Of a stretch of 28,323 nucleotides of DNA, positions 17,643 to 25,234 are shown piece after piece (the first letter of the stretch is position 1; every line of letters starts with the position of its first letter). The notes under the pieces are model-generated. The model worked only from the letters and a program-made list of their open reading frames with translations. It was not told the origin of the DNA and ran no database searches. This stretch comes from Lawsonibacter sp. (GTDB taxonomy: Bacteria > Bacillota > Clostridia > Oscillospirales > Oscillospiraceae), in contig JAAWLY010000006.1 of NCBI GenBank assembly GCA_022798155.1, forward strand, positions 1 through 28,323. The letters are read 5' to 3'. The position numbers were made by a program, and so were the translations under genes.

Positions 17643-20339
17643 ATGAAAAAACTGATGGTCATTGACGGCAATTCCATTGTCAACCGGGCCTTTTATGGGG
17701 TCAGCCAGAACCTGACCACCCGGGAGGGCCAGCCCACCAACGCTATATTCGGCTTTTTGAACATCCTGAACAAGCTGTTGGACGAGGCCGCCCCCGACGC
17801 CCTGTGCGTCACCTTCGACCGGGCGGCCCCCACCTTCCGCCACCAGGCCTATGAGGGCTACAAGGCCAACCGGAAGGGGATGCCCGAGGAGCTGGCCAGC
17901 CAGATGCCTATTTTAAAGGATGTGCTGTCCGCCCTGAACATCCCCATGTACGAGCTGGACGGCTGGGAGGCCGACGACCTGTTGGGCACCATCGCCCGGC
18001 TGGACGAGGCGGCCGGATGGGCGACCGATATCGTCACCGGGGACAAAGACGCCCTCCAGCTGGTAACGGATGCCACCACCGTCAAGCTGGTGTCCACCCG
18101 TATGGGGCGCACCACCACCCGGGACATGACCCCGGAGGCCTTCCGGGAGGAGTACGGCTTCGACCCCATCCACATCATCGACCTGAAGGCCCTCATGGGG
18201 GACTCCTCCGACAACTACCCCGGCGTAAAGGGGGTGGGCGAAAAGACCGCCATGGCACTGATCCAGCTCTACCACACCATCGCCCACCTCTACGACCATA
18301 TGCCGGACATCTGCTCCGCCCCGGACACCCCCGCCAAGCCCGGCCTTATCAAGAAGCTGGCGGAGGGAAAAGACAGCGCCCTGCTGTCCTACGACCTGGC
18401 CGCCATCCGCACCGACGCCCCCATTGCTTTCAATCCCGAGGACAATCTGCGTCAAAACCCGGACAACAACCGGCTGTATCAGCTCTTCCTGGAGCTGGAA
18501 TTTTCCAAGCTCATCGACAAGTACCACCTCACGGCCCCCCAGGGGGAGCAGGCGGTCAAATCGGGTCTCCCCCCTGTCCTGGAGGGGGGGTGCTACCTGG
18601 AGGCAGACATTACCCCGGAGCAGGCCCAGGGCATGCTGGCGCTGTGGCGGACCAAGGAGGTGGTCCACGTCGCGGCCCTCCCCTCTCTGGATGTAGTGTG
18701 CGTGGAGTGCCACCTGAACGACGACTCCTGGAACGCCAGCCTGCTGCGGGCGGACAAGCTGGAGAACTACAACGAGATCGTTCGCAGCCTCTTCTCCGAC
18801 CCCGCCATCAAAAAGGCGGCCCACGGGGTGAAAAACCTGTGCCGGGCCCTGCTGGCCGAGGGCATCACCCCCGCCGGCTTCGTCTTCGACACTGAGGTGG
18901 CCGCCTACCTCCTGGCCCCCACCGACGGCAGCTACGAGCTGGACAAGCTGGGCCTCACCTACTACAACCAGCAGTCCCCCAAGGCGTCTGTCTACCTGGA
19001 GGAGGGGGCCTTCGGCCCTCTGTCCGACCCGGACACCCCCGCTCAGGCCATGATGCGCCACTGCCTCCTTATCGACGCCCTGCGGGACACCCTCTCCGCC
19101 CGGCTGAAGGAGCTAGGCATGTGGGAGCTGTACGAAAAAGTAGACTTGCCCCTGTGCCAGGTGCTGGCCGGGATGGAGGCGGAGGGCTTCCTCATCGACC
19201 GGGGGGCCCTGGCCCAGTTCGGCGGCATGCTCTCCGGGCGGATCGACGAGGTGCAAAAGACCATCTACGCCCTGGCGGGGGAGGACACCTTCAACATCAA
19301 CTCCACCCAGCAGCTGGGGAACATCCTCTTTGACAAGCTGGGCCTGCCCCCGGTGAAAAAGACCAAGACGGGCTACTCCACCAACGCCGACGTGCTGGAA
19401 AAGCTCCGGGGACAGCACCCCATCATCGACAGCATCCTGGAGTACCGCCAGCTGACCAAGCTGAAATCCACCTACGCCGACGGCCTGGCCAAGGTCATCG
19501 GCCCCGACGGGCGCATCCACACCTCCTTCCAGAACACCGTCACCGCTACCGGGCGGCTCAGCTCCGCCGAGCCCAATTTGCAGAACATCCCTGTCCGCAC
19601 CGAGCTGGGGGCGGAGCTGCGGAAGATGTTCGCCGCCCCCGCCGGAAAGGTGCTGGTGGACGCCGACTACTCCCAGATCGAGCTGCGGCTGCTGGCCCAC
19701 ATGGCCGGGGACCAGGCCATGATCGACGGCTTCAAAAGTGGCGAGGACATCCACACCATCACCGCCTCCCAGGTCTTTGGCGTGCCTGTGGAGGAGGTGT
19801 CCTCAAGCATGAGGAGAAGCGCGAAAGCGGTGAATTTTGGCATCGTTTACGGCATCTCCCCCTTCTCCCTGTCCCAGGACATCGGGGTCACCGTCCAGGA
19901 GGCCAAGGAGTATATGGACCGCTATTTTGCCCACTACGCCGGGGTGCGGGCCTATATGGACGGGGTGGTGGAGCAGGCCAAACAGACAGGGTATGTATCC
20001 ACCCTCTGGGGCCGGAGGCGGTGGATCCCTGAGATCAGATCCTCCAACTTCAATACCCGCTCCTTCGGGGAGCGGGTGGCCCTCAATGCCCCCATCCAGG
20101 GCACCGCCGCCGACATCATAAAGCTGGCCATGATCCGGGTCTGGGACCGGCTCCGGGCCGAGGGGTTGCAGGGAAAACTGGTCCTCCAGGTCCATGACGA
20201 GCTGATCGTGGAGTGCCCGGAAGCGGAAGCCGAAACCGTGTGCCGGCTGGTGGAGGAGGAGATGGAGGGGGTTGCCGCCCTGGCCGTCCCCCTCCTGGCC
20301 GAGACGAATGCCGGGAAAACCTGGGCGGAGGCGCATTGA
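17643..20339 (+). CDS. polA: DNA polymerase I PolA
   Basis: This 898-residue enzyme does repair synthesis and removes Okazaki primers. The N-terminal 5'-3' nuclease domain (about 1-290) has MVIDGNS, GWEADDLLG, TGDKDALQL and GVKGVGEKTA. The middle 3'-5' exonuclease-like domain (about 310-480) lacks the DxE metal ligands (VDVVCVEC-type sequence instead), so proofreading is probably lost, as in other Firmicutes PolA. The polymerase domain has motif A DADYSQIE (673-680), motif B RRSAKAVNFGIVYG (724-737) and motif C HDE (851-853). The ATG at 17643 has GGGAG 9 bases upstream. The stop codon lies directly before a palindromic repeat whose inner stem and TTTTT may serve as the polA terminator. Confidence 0.98.
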   Translation: MKKLMVIDGNSIVNRAFYGVSQNLTTREGQPTNAIFGFLNILNKLLDEAAPDALCVTFDRAAPTFRHQAYEGYKANRKGMPEELASQMPILKDVLSALNIPMYELDGWEADDLLGTIARLDEAAGWATDIVTGDKDALQLVTDATTVKLVSTRMGRTTTRDMTPEAFREEYGFDPIHIIDLKALMGDSSDNYPGVKGVGEKTAMALIQLYHTIAHLYDHMPDICSAPDTPAKPGLIKKLAEGKDSALLSYDLAAIRTDAPIAFNPEDNLRQNPDNNRLYQLFLELEFSKLIDKYHLTAPQGEQAVKSGLPPVLEGGCYLEADITPEQAQGMLALWRTKEVVHVAALPSLDVVCVECHLNDDSWNASLLRADKLENYNEIVRSLFSDPAIKKAAHGVKNLCRALLAEGITPAGFVFDTEVAAYLLAPTDGSYELDKLGLTYYNQQSPKASVYLEEGAFGPLSDPDTPAQAMMRHCLLIDALRDTLSARLKELGMWELYEKVDLPLCQVLAGMEAEGFLIDRGALAQFGGMLSGRIDEVQKTIYALAGEDTFNINSTQQLGNILFDKLGLPPVKKTKTGYSTNADVLEKLRGQHPIIDSILEYRQLTKLKSTYADGLAKVIGPDGRIHTSFQNTVTATGRLSSAEPNLQNIPVRTELGAELRKMFAAPAGKVLVDADYSQIELRLLAHMAGDQAMIDGFKSGEDIHTITASQVFGVPVEEVSSSMRRSAKAVNFGIVYGISPFSLSQDIGVTVQEAKEYMDRYFAHYAGVRAYMDGVVEQAKQTGYVSTLWGRRRWIPEIRSSNFNTRSFGERVALNAPIQGTAADIIKLAMIRVWDRLRAEGLQGKLVLQVHDELIVECPEAEAETVCRLVEEEMEGVAALAVPLLAETNAGKTWAEAH

Positions 20340-20340
20340 A

Positions 20341-20457
20341 TAAGGCTCCCTCACTGAGGGAGCTGTCAGCCGCAAGGCTGACTGAGGGAGTTTTTCCGTC
20401 AACGGACTCCCTCCGTCACGGCTTTGCCGTGCCACCTCCCTCTAAGAGGGAGGCTTA
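20341..20457. repeat. 117-bp palindromic MITE-like repeat after polA
   Basis: The ends read TAAGGCTCCCTC...GAGGGAG (20341-20362) and CTCCCTC...GAGGGAGGCTTA (20436-20457). As inverted repeats they match at about 18 of 22 positions. Inside are GTCAGCC-gca-a-GGCTGAC (20365-20382) and CACGGC-ttt-GCCGTG (20417-20431). An outer pairing CTCCCTCA/TGAGGGAG followed by TTTTT (20391-20395) would make an intrinsic terminator for polA. From memory, related AGGCTCCCTC/CACGGC repeats are common between genes in Ruminococcaceae; a short relative lies at 3521-3545. No gene was found in 20458-20563. Confidence 0.75.
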
Positions 20458-20564
20458 CCCTGCGGGGGATTCCGTCTTTTGACCACTTATCCGCCAAAAA
20501 CGACCGACTATCCCGATTCGCTTGCAGGGAGGGATTTCCTCTGATACACTGGGGATGACCCTTA

Positions 20565-20725
20565 GAACCTGTATTCACAATCTCAAACGACCGTCTGGAC
20601 GGGCCTTTTGCCGCCTTGCGGCGTTAAAAAATCTTGAAATCCACCAAGGATTTCTGTGATTTTTTGCCTTGCAGGGCGACAAAATTCCTCGTCCATCCGA
20701 CATTTTTGATTACGAATACAGGTTC
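20565..20725. mobile_element. 161-bp MITE with GAACCTGT ends and TTA target duplication
   Basis: The terminal inverted repeats are AGAACCTGTATTCACAATC (20564-20582) and, inverted, AGAACCTGTATTCGTAATC (20708-20726), 17 of 19 identical. Taking GAACCT...AGGTTC as the element, both flanks are TTA (20562-20564 and 20726-20728), a 3-bp target duplication. The interior is one long imperfect palindrome with AAAAAATC/GATTTTTT and AAATCC/GGATTT stems. There is no coding capacity, so it must be moved by a transposase elsewhere. The ends resemble those of the smaller element at 25105-25186. Confidence 0.75.
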
Positions 20726-20736
20726 TTAAAGCCGGA

Positions 20737-20749
20737 CGGACAATGTCCG
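20737..20749. repeat. Short palindrome upstream of the small-protein cassette
   Basis: CGGACA-a-TGTCCG is a perfect 13-bp palindrome followed by CCCCTACAGG. It lies 13 bp before the ribosome site TAGGAGG of the next gene. It could be a repeat core (similar GCGGACAATGTCCGC-CCCTACA units occur widely in related genomes, from memory) or an operator. Confidence 0.4.
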
Positions 20750-20774
20750 CCCCTACAGGATAGGAGGCCGTCCC

Positions 20775-21161
20775 ATGAAAAACCGCGCCGACAAAATTCT
20801 GCTGGCAGTCTTTCTGCTCACACTGGCCCCTTACGCGGCCTTTTTCGCGTACTGCTTTTCAGAACTCCCGCTTAGCATTACACCCCCACAGCAGGCGCTG
20901 CTTCTGTATTCCCACAGTATCCCCATGTTTTTCTTGCAGCTTCTGCTGTGCCGGACGGCAAAGCTGCGCTGGCGGCTGCTCATTCCTCTGCTCTTGCTGT
21001 TGATTCCCGGGCTTGTTTTTACCAGCACTGCCGGATGGCATGTGATAGCATGGGTTTTGTTTGGCCTTTGGTGTATCGCCCCGGCGGCGGGCTGCGTTCT
21101 GGCCTGGGCGGCTTATGGACTTGGGCGGCGCGCGGCAAGGAAAGGAGGAGGCCCACTGTGA
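20775..21161 (+). CDS. Small four-helix membrane protein, unknown function
   Basis: This 128-residue protein is very hydrophobic with about four membrane segments (about 8-28, 44-60, 67-84 and 89-118) and a basic C terminus (GLGRRAARKGGG). I do not recognise a family. It has LQLLLCR before a LLIPLL segment, and the next protein shows the similar LQLALCR before LPILVSLL, so the pair may be a diverged duplication. ATG with TAGGAGG 7 bases upstream. Its stop overlaps the next start by 4 bases (GTGA), so they are translationally coupled. Confidence 0.75.
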   Translation: MKNRADKILLAVFLLTLAPYAAFFAYCFSELPLSITPPQQALLLYSHSIPMFFLQLLLCRTAKLRWRLLIPLLLLLIPGLVFTSTAGWHVIAWVLFGLWCIAPAAGCVLAWAAYGLGRRAARKGGGPL

Positions 21162-21532
21162 GAAATCAGAAATTGCTCCTCGGACTCCTGATCGTCCTGT
21201 TTGCCGGGCTGTGCCTGGTGATGCTGGTGTTCAGCGGCGGGATTTACGCTTTAGGGGGGCTGGCCGCCCTGATCCCCACCCTGGCCCTCCCCTCCGCCCC
21301 CTTCTGCGTGCTCCAGCTGGCCCTGTGCAGGTACTGCAAGGGCAGCCTGCTGCCCAAGCTCCCAATCCTTGTGTCCCTGCTGGGGGTTGTGGGGAGCCTG
21401 GGCTACATGGTGGAGTCCAACAATATCGAGGCGCTGGCCGGGTTCCTGTTTCTGGTCCCCTCCCTGCTGTGCCTGGTCGGCTGCGGGATGGGTTGGCTGA
21501 TCTGGCGCTTCTCCCAAACTCATCTGCGTTAA
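21158..21532 (+). CDS. Second small four-helix membrane protein, paralogue-like
   Basis: This 124-residue protein has about four membrane segments and a short basic N terminus (MRNQK). No family is recognised. The start is GTG at 21158, with AAAGGAGG 9-10 bases upstream; it overlaps the stop of the previous gene by 4 bp. A longer frame reaching back to 20948 would overlap the previous gene heavily and is not used. The shared LQLxLCR segment and equal size suggest descent from the same ancestor as its partner; coupling suggests they work as a hetero-oligomer. Confidence 0.75.
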   Translation: MRNQKLLLGLLIVLFAGLCLVMLVFSGGIYALGGLAALIPTLALPSAPFCVLQLALCRYCKGSLLPKLPILVSLLGVVGSLGYMVESNNIEALAGFLFLVPSLLCLVGCGMGWLIWRFSQTHLR

Positions 21533-21545
21533 AGGAGGGATTTCC

Positions 21546-22178
21546 GTGGATAACGCCATCTATATCGTCTTTTCCGCCACCCCCACCGGGATGGGCCGGC
21601 TCATCCGCAAGGCCACCCGGAACCGGTACAACCATGTGTCCCTCTCCCTCAGCCGGGACATCCGCAAAATGTATACCTTCGCCCGGCTCCACCGGGCCAT
21701 CCCCCTCTACGGCGGCTTCGTTGTGGAGTCCATCCTGCGGTATCGGTCCTTCGCCGGGGCCGCCAGGGTGAAGATATGCCGGGTCGAGGTCCCAGAGCCC
21801 CGGCTCACCTACCTCCACAACTACCTGGAAAGACTGTGGAACGAGCGGGAGGAGTACATCTACAACACCCCCGCCGCCCTGGCTTCCCTGGTCCACCTGC
21901 GGCCCGCCATCTCTAAGGCCTACACCTGCGTCACCTTTGTCCAGGAGGTGCTGGTCCGGTTCCGGCTGGCCGGGGCCGCGGGGGCGGACAGCCCCACCGT
22001 CCGGGCGTTGGAGCGCCGTCTGGCCCCCTATGTGATCTACGAGGGGCCCGCCCCCTCCTCCTCCGGGGAGTGGGGGGAGGACGCCTACCCGGCCCAGACC
22101 ACCACCCGCTACGCCCTCTATACCACCGCCCGCCACTTCGGCCGTCTGGCCCTGCGGGTGCTGACGGGGGTGGCTTGA
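21546..22178 (+). CDS. Putative permuted NlpC/P60 (YiiX-like) papain-fold enzyme
   Basis: This 210-residue soluble protein opens with IYIVFSATPTGMGRLIRKATRNRYNHVSLS, containing a candidate catalytic H30. A polar E61 follows in GGFVVES, and a candidate nucleophile C128 in AYTCVTFVQEVL starts a predicted helix. The order His-Glu-Cys with Cys at a helix start matches the circularly permuted NlpC/P60 fold (YiiX/YebB/LRAT-like), whose members cleave amide or acyl bonds in peptidoglycan or lipids. The assignment rests on motif order only. GTG start with AAAGGAGGG 7 bases upstream, 13 bp after the previous gene and abutting the next, so it is part of the four-gene cassette. Confidence 0.65.
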   Translation: MDNAIYIVFSATPTGMGRLIRKATRNRYNHVSLSLSRDIRKMYTFARLHRAIPLYGGFVVESILRYRSFAGAARVKICRVEVPEPRLTYLHNYLERLWNEREEYIYNTPAALASLVHLRPAISKAYTCVTFVQEVLVRFRLAGAAGADSPTVRALERRLAPYVIYEGPAPSSSGEWGEDAYPAQTTTRYALYTTARHFGRLALRVLTGVA

Positions 22179-22847
22179 ATGAAAAACAAAGCGAACACCT
22201 ATGGCATCATTCTTCTTGTTTTCATCGGCTGTGGGATCATGGCCTTTATTGAAACGGTCGTTGAGCCGGCATATGCGGTTAAATCCGCAATAAAGGTTGT
22301 GATTTTCCTGCTGTTTCCCCTGCTTTTTTCCAAAATAGCAGGCGTAAAATGGTTCGACCACTCCTTTGCGCTGGACCGAAAGCGCATTCTTCCGCTGCTC
22401 GCCCTTGGCTGTCTGATCTACGGGGTTATCCTGGGAGCATATGCGCTGACAACCAATCTCTTTGACTATGCCGCTTTGGTTCAGTCCCTCTCCGCCGACC
22501 AGAACGTGGAGCCTGCCAGCTTTGTCTGGGTCGCGCTCTATATCTCCTTTGGCAACTCGCTTTTGGAGGAATTTCTCTTTCGCTTTGTCGCCTTTCTGAA
22601 ATTATCGGATTATACCAGCCGAAAAGCCGCCTATTTGTTCAGTTCCATTGCCTTTGCCGTCTACCATATCGCCATGATTGGAACCTCCTTTCCGCCGCCG
22701 CTGCTGTTCCTGGCCTTGATTGGTTTGACCGTCGGCGGATGTATGTTTGATTATGTGGACGAAAAGGGCGGGACCTTCTGCTATTCCTGGATGATTCACA
22801 TGTGCGCGGATTTCGCCATCATGACCATATGGTATCTTCACATTTAG
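22179..22847 (+). CDS. CPBP-family intramembrane metalloprotease
   Basis: This 222-residue membrane protein with about six to seven hydrophobic segments has the CPBP (CAAX protease and bacteriocin-processing, Abi) motifs: EEFLFR with E130-E131 and R135, FAVYH with H163, and WMIHMCAD with H207 and D211. Eukaryotic relatives cut prenylated proteins; bacterial ones serve bacteriocin self-immunity, maturation or signalling. The ATG directly follows the previous stop codon and GGGGTGG lies 6 bases upstream, so translation is probably coupled. Its GC content is visibly lower than that of rimI and tsaD behind it, a hint of different origin. Confidence 0.88.
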   Translation: MKNKANTYGIILLVFIGCGIMAFIETVVEPAYAVKSAIKVVIFLLFPLLFSKIAGVKWFDHSFALDRKRILPLLALGCLIYGVILGAYALTTNLFDYAALVQSLSADQNVEPASFVWVALYISFGNSLLEEFLFRFVAFLKLSDYTSRKAAYLFSSIAFAVYHIAMIGTSFPPPLLFLALIGLTVGGCMFDYVDEKGGTFCYSWMIHMCADFAIMTIWYLHI

Positions 22848-22860
22848 AAGGAGTCTTTCT

Positions 22861-23322
22861 ATGTACTACGAGATCGTCCCTATGGACCGCAGCCACATCC
22901 CCCAGATCGCCGCCCTGGAGCGGGAGTGCTTCCCCGACCCCTGGAGCGAAAATCTGCTGGAGGACGCCCTCTTTGACCCCCAGGCCAGCTTCATCGTGGC
23001 GGAGGACGGAGAGGAGGGCAATATCCTGGGCTATGCCGGCCTTCACGCTGTGCTGGACGAGGGCTACATTGATAACATCGCCGTCATCCCCGACGCCCGG
23101 CGCCACGGGGTAGCTTCCGCCTTGCTGGACGTGTTCTGCCGCTTTGGAGCGGCGAATCTGGCCTTCCTTACCTTGGAGGTCCGCAAGTCCAACACCGCCG
23201 CCATCGCCCTGTATGAGAAGCACGGCTTCCATCAGGCCGGACTTCGCCCCGGCTACTACCAGCACCCCCGTGAGGACGCCCTCATTATGACCCGGGAGTT
23301 TGAAAAGGAGGAAGCGGAATGA
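22861..23322 (+). CDS. rimI: Ribosomal protein S18 alanine N-acetyltransferase RimI
   Basis: This 153-residue GNAT acetyltransferase has the acetyl-CoA loop RRHGVASALL (from R80) and the C-terminal LEVRKSNTAAIALYEKHGF signature typical of RimI, which acetylates the N terminus of ribosomal protein S18. ATG with AAGGAG 7-8 bases upstream. Its stop overlaps the tsaD start (ATGA). rimI-tsaD is a conserved pair, usually preceded by tsaE and tsaB; here a membrane-protein cassette lies upstream instead. Confidence 0.93.
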   Translation: MYYEIVPMDRSHIPQIAALERECFPDPWSENLLEDALFDPQASFIVAEDGEEGNILGYAGLHAVLDEGYIDNIAVIPDARRHGVASALLDVFCRFGAANLAFLTLEVRKSNTAAIALYEKHGFHQAGLRPGYYQHPREDALIMTREFEKEEAE

Positions 23323-24329
23323 ACATTTTAGCCATTGAATCCTCCTGCGACGACACCGCCGCCGCCGTGGTAAAGGACGGGCGGACGGTTTTGTCCAGCT
23401 GCGTCTCCTCCCAGATTGAGATGCACACCGTTTACGGCGGTGTGGTGCCCGAGATTGCCTCTCGGAAGCACATTGAGGCCATCTCCGCCCTGGCGGACCG
23501 GGCGGTAGCTGACGCCGGGCTGACCAAAGCCGGCCTGGACGCCATTGCCGTCACCTATGCCCCCGGCCTGATCGGGGCAGTGCTGGTGGGGGTCAACTTT
23601 GCCAAGGGAGCCGCCCTGGCCCTCGACCTGCCTCTCGTCCCCGTCCACCACGTCCGGGGCCACATCGCCGCCAACTACATCACCCACCCCGATCTGGAGC
23701 CCCCCTTCGTCTGCCTGTGCGTCTCCGGGGGGACTACCGCCATTGTGGATGTACGCTCTTACACCGAGATGTCTGTTCTGGGCGGTACCCGGGACGACGC
23801 CGCTGGAGAGTGCTTCGACAAGGTGGCCCGGGTGCTGGGCATCGGCTACCCCGGGGGCGGCCCCATGGACAAGCTGGCCCAGGGCGGGGACGACCAGAAG
23901 TACCCCCTGCCCGTGGCCCACGTGTCCGGAGCAGAACTGGATATGTCCTTCTCCGGGCTGAAAACGGCCAGCCTGAACCTGATCCACAACGCGGAGCAGA
24001 AGGGCGAGACACTGGACCTTCCCGCCTTCGCCGCCAGCTTCGGCAGGGCGGTGAGTGACTCCCTGGTCCCCCGCGCCATGACCGCCGCCAAACAAATGGG
24101 CTACGGCAAAATCGCCGTGGCGGGGGGCGTAGCCGCCAACAGCCGCATCCGGGCCGACTTGCAGGCCGCCTGCACCGCCAGCGGGGACAGTCTCTTCCTC
24201 CCGGAACTGCGATACTGCGGCGACAACGCCGCCATGATCGGCTGTCAGGGGTTTTATGAGCTTCAGGCGGGGCACACCGCTGGCTGGGACCTGAACGCCT
24301 ACGCTACCCGAGACATCTCCCTGGGGTAG
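23319..24329 (+). CDS. tsaD: tRNA threonylcarbamoyladenosine transferase TsaD
   Basis: This 336-residue ASKHA-fold enzyme transfers the threonylcarbamoyl group to A37 of ANN-decoding tRNAs, together with TsaB and TsaE. It begins with the typical ILAIESSCDDTAAAVV. Metal ligands H111 and H115 (VHHVRGH) and D302 (CGDNAAMIG) are present, as are the nucleotide-binding CVSGGTTAIV and AGGVAANSRIR. It is normal length, with ATG overlapping the rimI stop by 4 bp. A possible terminator lies about 170 bp downstream. Confidence 0.97.
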   Translation: MNILAIESSCDDTAAAVVKDGRTVLSSCVSSQIEMHTVYGGVVPEIASRKHIEAISALADRAVADAGLTKAGLDAIAVTYAPGLIGAVLVGVNFAKGAALALDLPLVPVHHVRGHIAANYITHPDLEPPFVCLCVSGGTTAIVDVRSYTEMSVLGGTRDDAAGECFDKVARVLGIGYPGGGPMDKLAQGGDDQKYPLPVAHVSGAELDMSFSGLKTASLNLIHNAEQKGETLDLPAFAASFGRAVSDSLVPRAMTAAKQMGYGKIAVAGGVAANSRIRADLQAACTASGDSLFLPELRYCGDNAAMIGCQGFYELQAGHTAGWDLNAYATRDISLG

Positions 24330-24496
24330 CAGTATCGTGGAGGCGGATATTGGATTTTGCTGTACCTTCTGAGAACAGCCTTTGGCTATCCTCTCTGATT
24401 TAGAATGCTAATTTCCAAACGGCTTGTTTGCGTTATGTAATCCTTTCGCGCTTTGCCTCGAGAAAAACTTCTTGCATTTTGGCACATGTTTGTTGT

Positions 24497-24526
24497 AACC
24501 CCCCCTGAAACAATCGGGGTTTTCTG
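24497..24526 (+). terminator. Possible terminator of rimI-tsaD
   Basis: AACCCC (24497-24502) can pair with GGGGTT (24516-24521), followed by TTCTGTT. The loop is long (13 bases) and the hairpin lies 168 bp after the tsaD stop, so this is a moderate candidate. Confidence 0.45.
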
Positions 24527-24532
24527 TTCAAA

Positions 24533-24562
24533 TGTGGACAAGCCTGTGGAAAATGTGTAAAA
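24533..24562 (+). promoter_or_regulatory. Cluster of three DnaA-box-like 9-mers
   Basis: TGTGGACAA (24533-24541), TGTGGAAAA (24545-24553) and TGTGTAAAA (24554-24562) all run in one direction. The first two differ by one base from the DnaA box TGTGGATAA, the third by two. An AT-rich stretch with TTTTT follows. The dnaA gene is not in view, so this need not be oriC; it could be a secondary DnaA-binding site. Confidence 0.4.
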
Positions 24563-24638
24563 CTTTTTCTTTCGCCTATTATGTTTCGGTTTTATGTAAA
24601 TTTACTGTTCTGCCATTCCACAGTACCCCAAAATAAAA

Positions 24639-25103
24639 TGTGCCCCATAAAGTGGGCAGAGATACGGATAGCAACCTCAAGAAATGGACAGCTATGGTAT
24701 ACTGGAAAAAGAGGGCGGGCCATAGATGGATCCAAAACAGAAACGCAACAGCCTTGGGCTATATAAGACGGCGCTGCTGAAGGAAAACCCTTATACGCAT
24801 GAGGTAAGAGCACGTCAGATTTCATTTACGGCGGAATTTAAGCGAATCTATTGGGCGCGGTGCCAAGCCGGAGAGTACATACCAGCCATCTTTGAGCGTC
24901 AGGGCTATGATCCGGAAATTCTAGGAATCGCGCGTATGTGCACGGCGTCAAACTGGAGAAAATGTGTGGCAGAGGGGCGTGAATTTTCAAGCGGCTATAC
25001 AAATCGCGCCAAAAGCCACAGGAGAGCGGAAAAAGAGCCTGCTCCCGACGCCAGTGCCATGCAGCACGAACTGACTTATCTCCGCCAGCGGGTGGAATTT
25101 CTA
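24639..25103 (+). pseudogene. Remnant of an IS3-like element (truncated HTH/orfA)
   Basis: An open frame starts at 24726 (ATG, weak GGGCGGGCC upstream) and encodes about 126 residues before the MITE at 25105. The protein is basic. It has a predicted helix-turn-helix part (FTAEFKRIYWARCQAGEYIPAIF and YDPEILGIARMCTASNWRK) and ends in MQHELTYLRQRVEFL, a leucine-zipper-like segment as in IS3 orfA proteins before the usual KK. The 20-mer at 24639-24658 resembles an IS3-type terminal repeat beginning TG. The reading frame runs on through the MITE to a stop at 25176-25178, adding a foreign tail of about 24 residues. No orfB or right end is present. Family placement is from motif memory only. Confidence 0.55.
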
Positions 25104-25104
25104 A

Positions 25105-25186
25105 GAGCCTGTTTCATATCTCGGAGTATGCTGGATGGCGGCAAAGGGCTCGTCAGCCGGCGTGCTGAGAGATTTTAAACAGGCTC
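25105..25186. mobile_element. 82-bp MITE inserted in the IS-like gene
   Basis: The ends AGAGCCTGTTTCATATCTC (25104-25122) and, inverted, AGAGCCTGTTTAAAATCTC (25169-25187) match at 17 of 19 positions. Counting GAGCCTG...CAGGCTC as the element, both flanks are TAA (25102-25104 and 25187-25189), a 3-bp duplication. The interior is an imperfect palindrome. The TWA duplication and GARCCTGT ends are shared with the element at 20565-20725, suggesting one transposase family (an IS5/IS1031-like type by memory of such ends). Confidence 0.72.
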
Positions 25187-25234
25187 TAAGAAGCTGTACC
25201 AATAGCCTCAGTCAGCTGCGGTCCTCCTCGGCAT

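Larger units (their letters stand above)
24330..24725. other. Gene-free AT-richer spacer behind tsaD
   Basis: About 396 bp without a convincing gene, with lower GC than its neighbours. It holds a terminator-like hairpin (24497-24526), three DnaA-box-like 9-mers (24533-24562), an IS3-like end sequence TGTGCCCCATAAAGTGGGCA (24639-24658) and an extended -10-like TGGTATACT (24695-24703) before the truncated transposon gene. Nothing specific is seen in 24330-24496. Confidence 0.6.

Noticed and set aside
20341..20457. tRNA or structured ncRNA gene in the polA-downstream stretch
   Set aside because: The folding is explained by symmetrical repeat arms; no tRNA cloverleaf bases or TTCGA arm are found.
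20948..21157. Longer N-terminal extension of the second small membrane protein
   Set aside because: It would overlap most of the preceding gene; GTG 21158 with AAAGGAGG and a 4-bp overlap is the better start.
24533..24562. Chromosomal replication origin oriC
   Set aside because: Only three imperfect boxes and no dnaA, dnaN, rpmH or gidA gene nearby.
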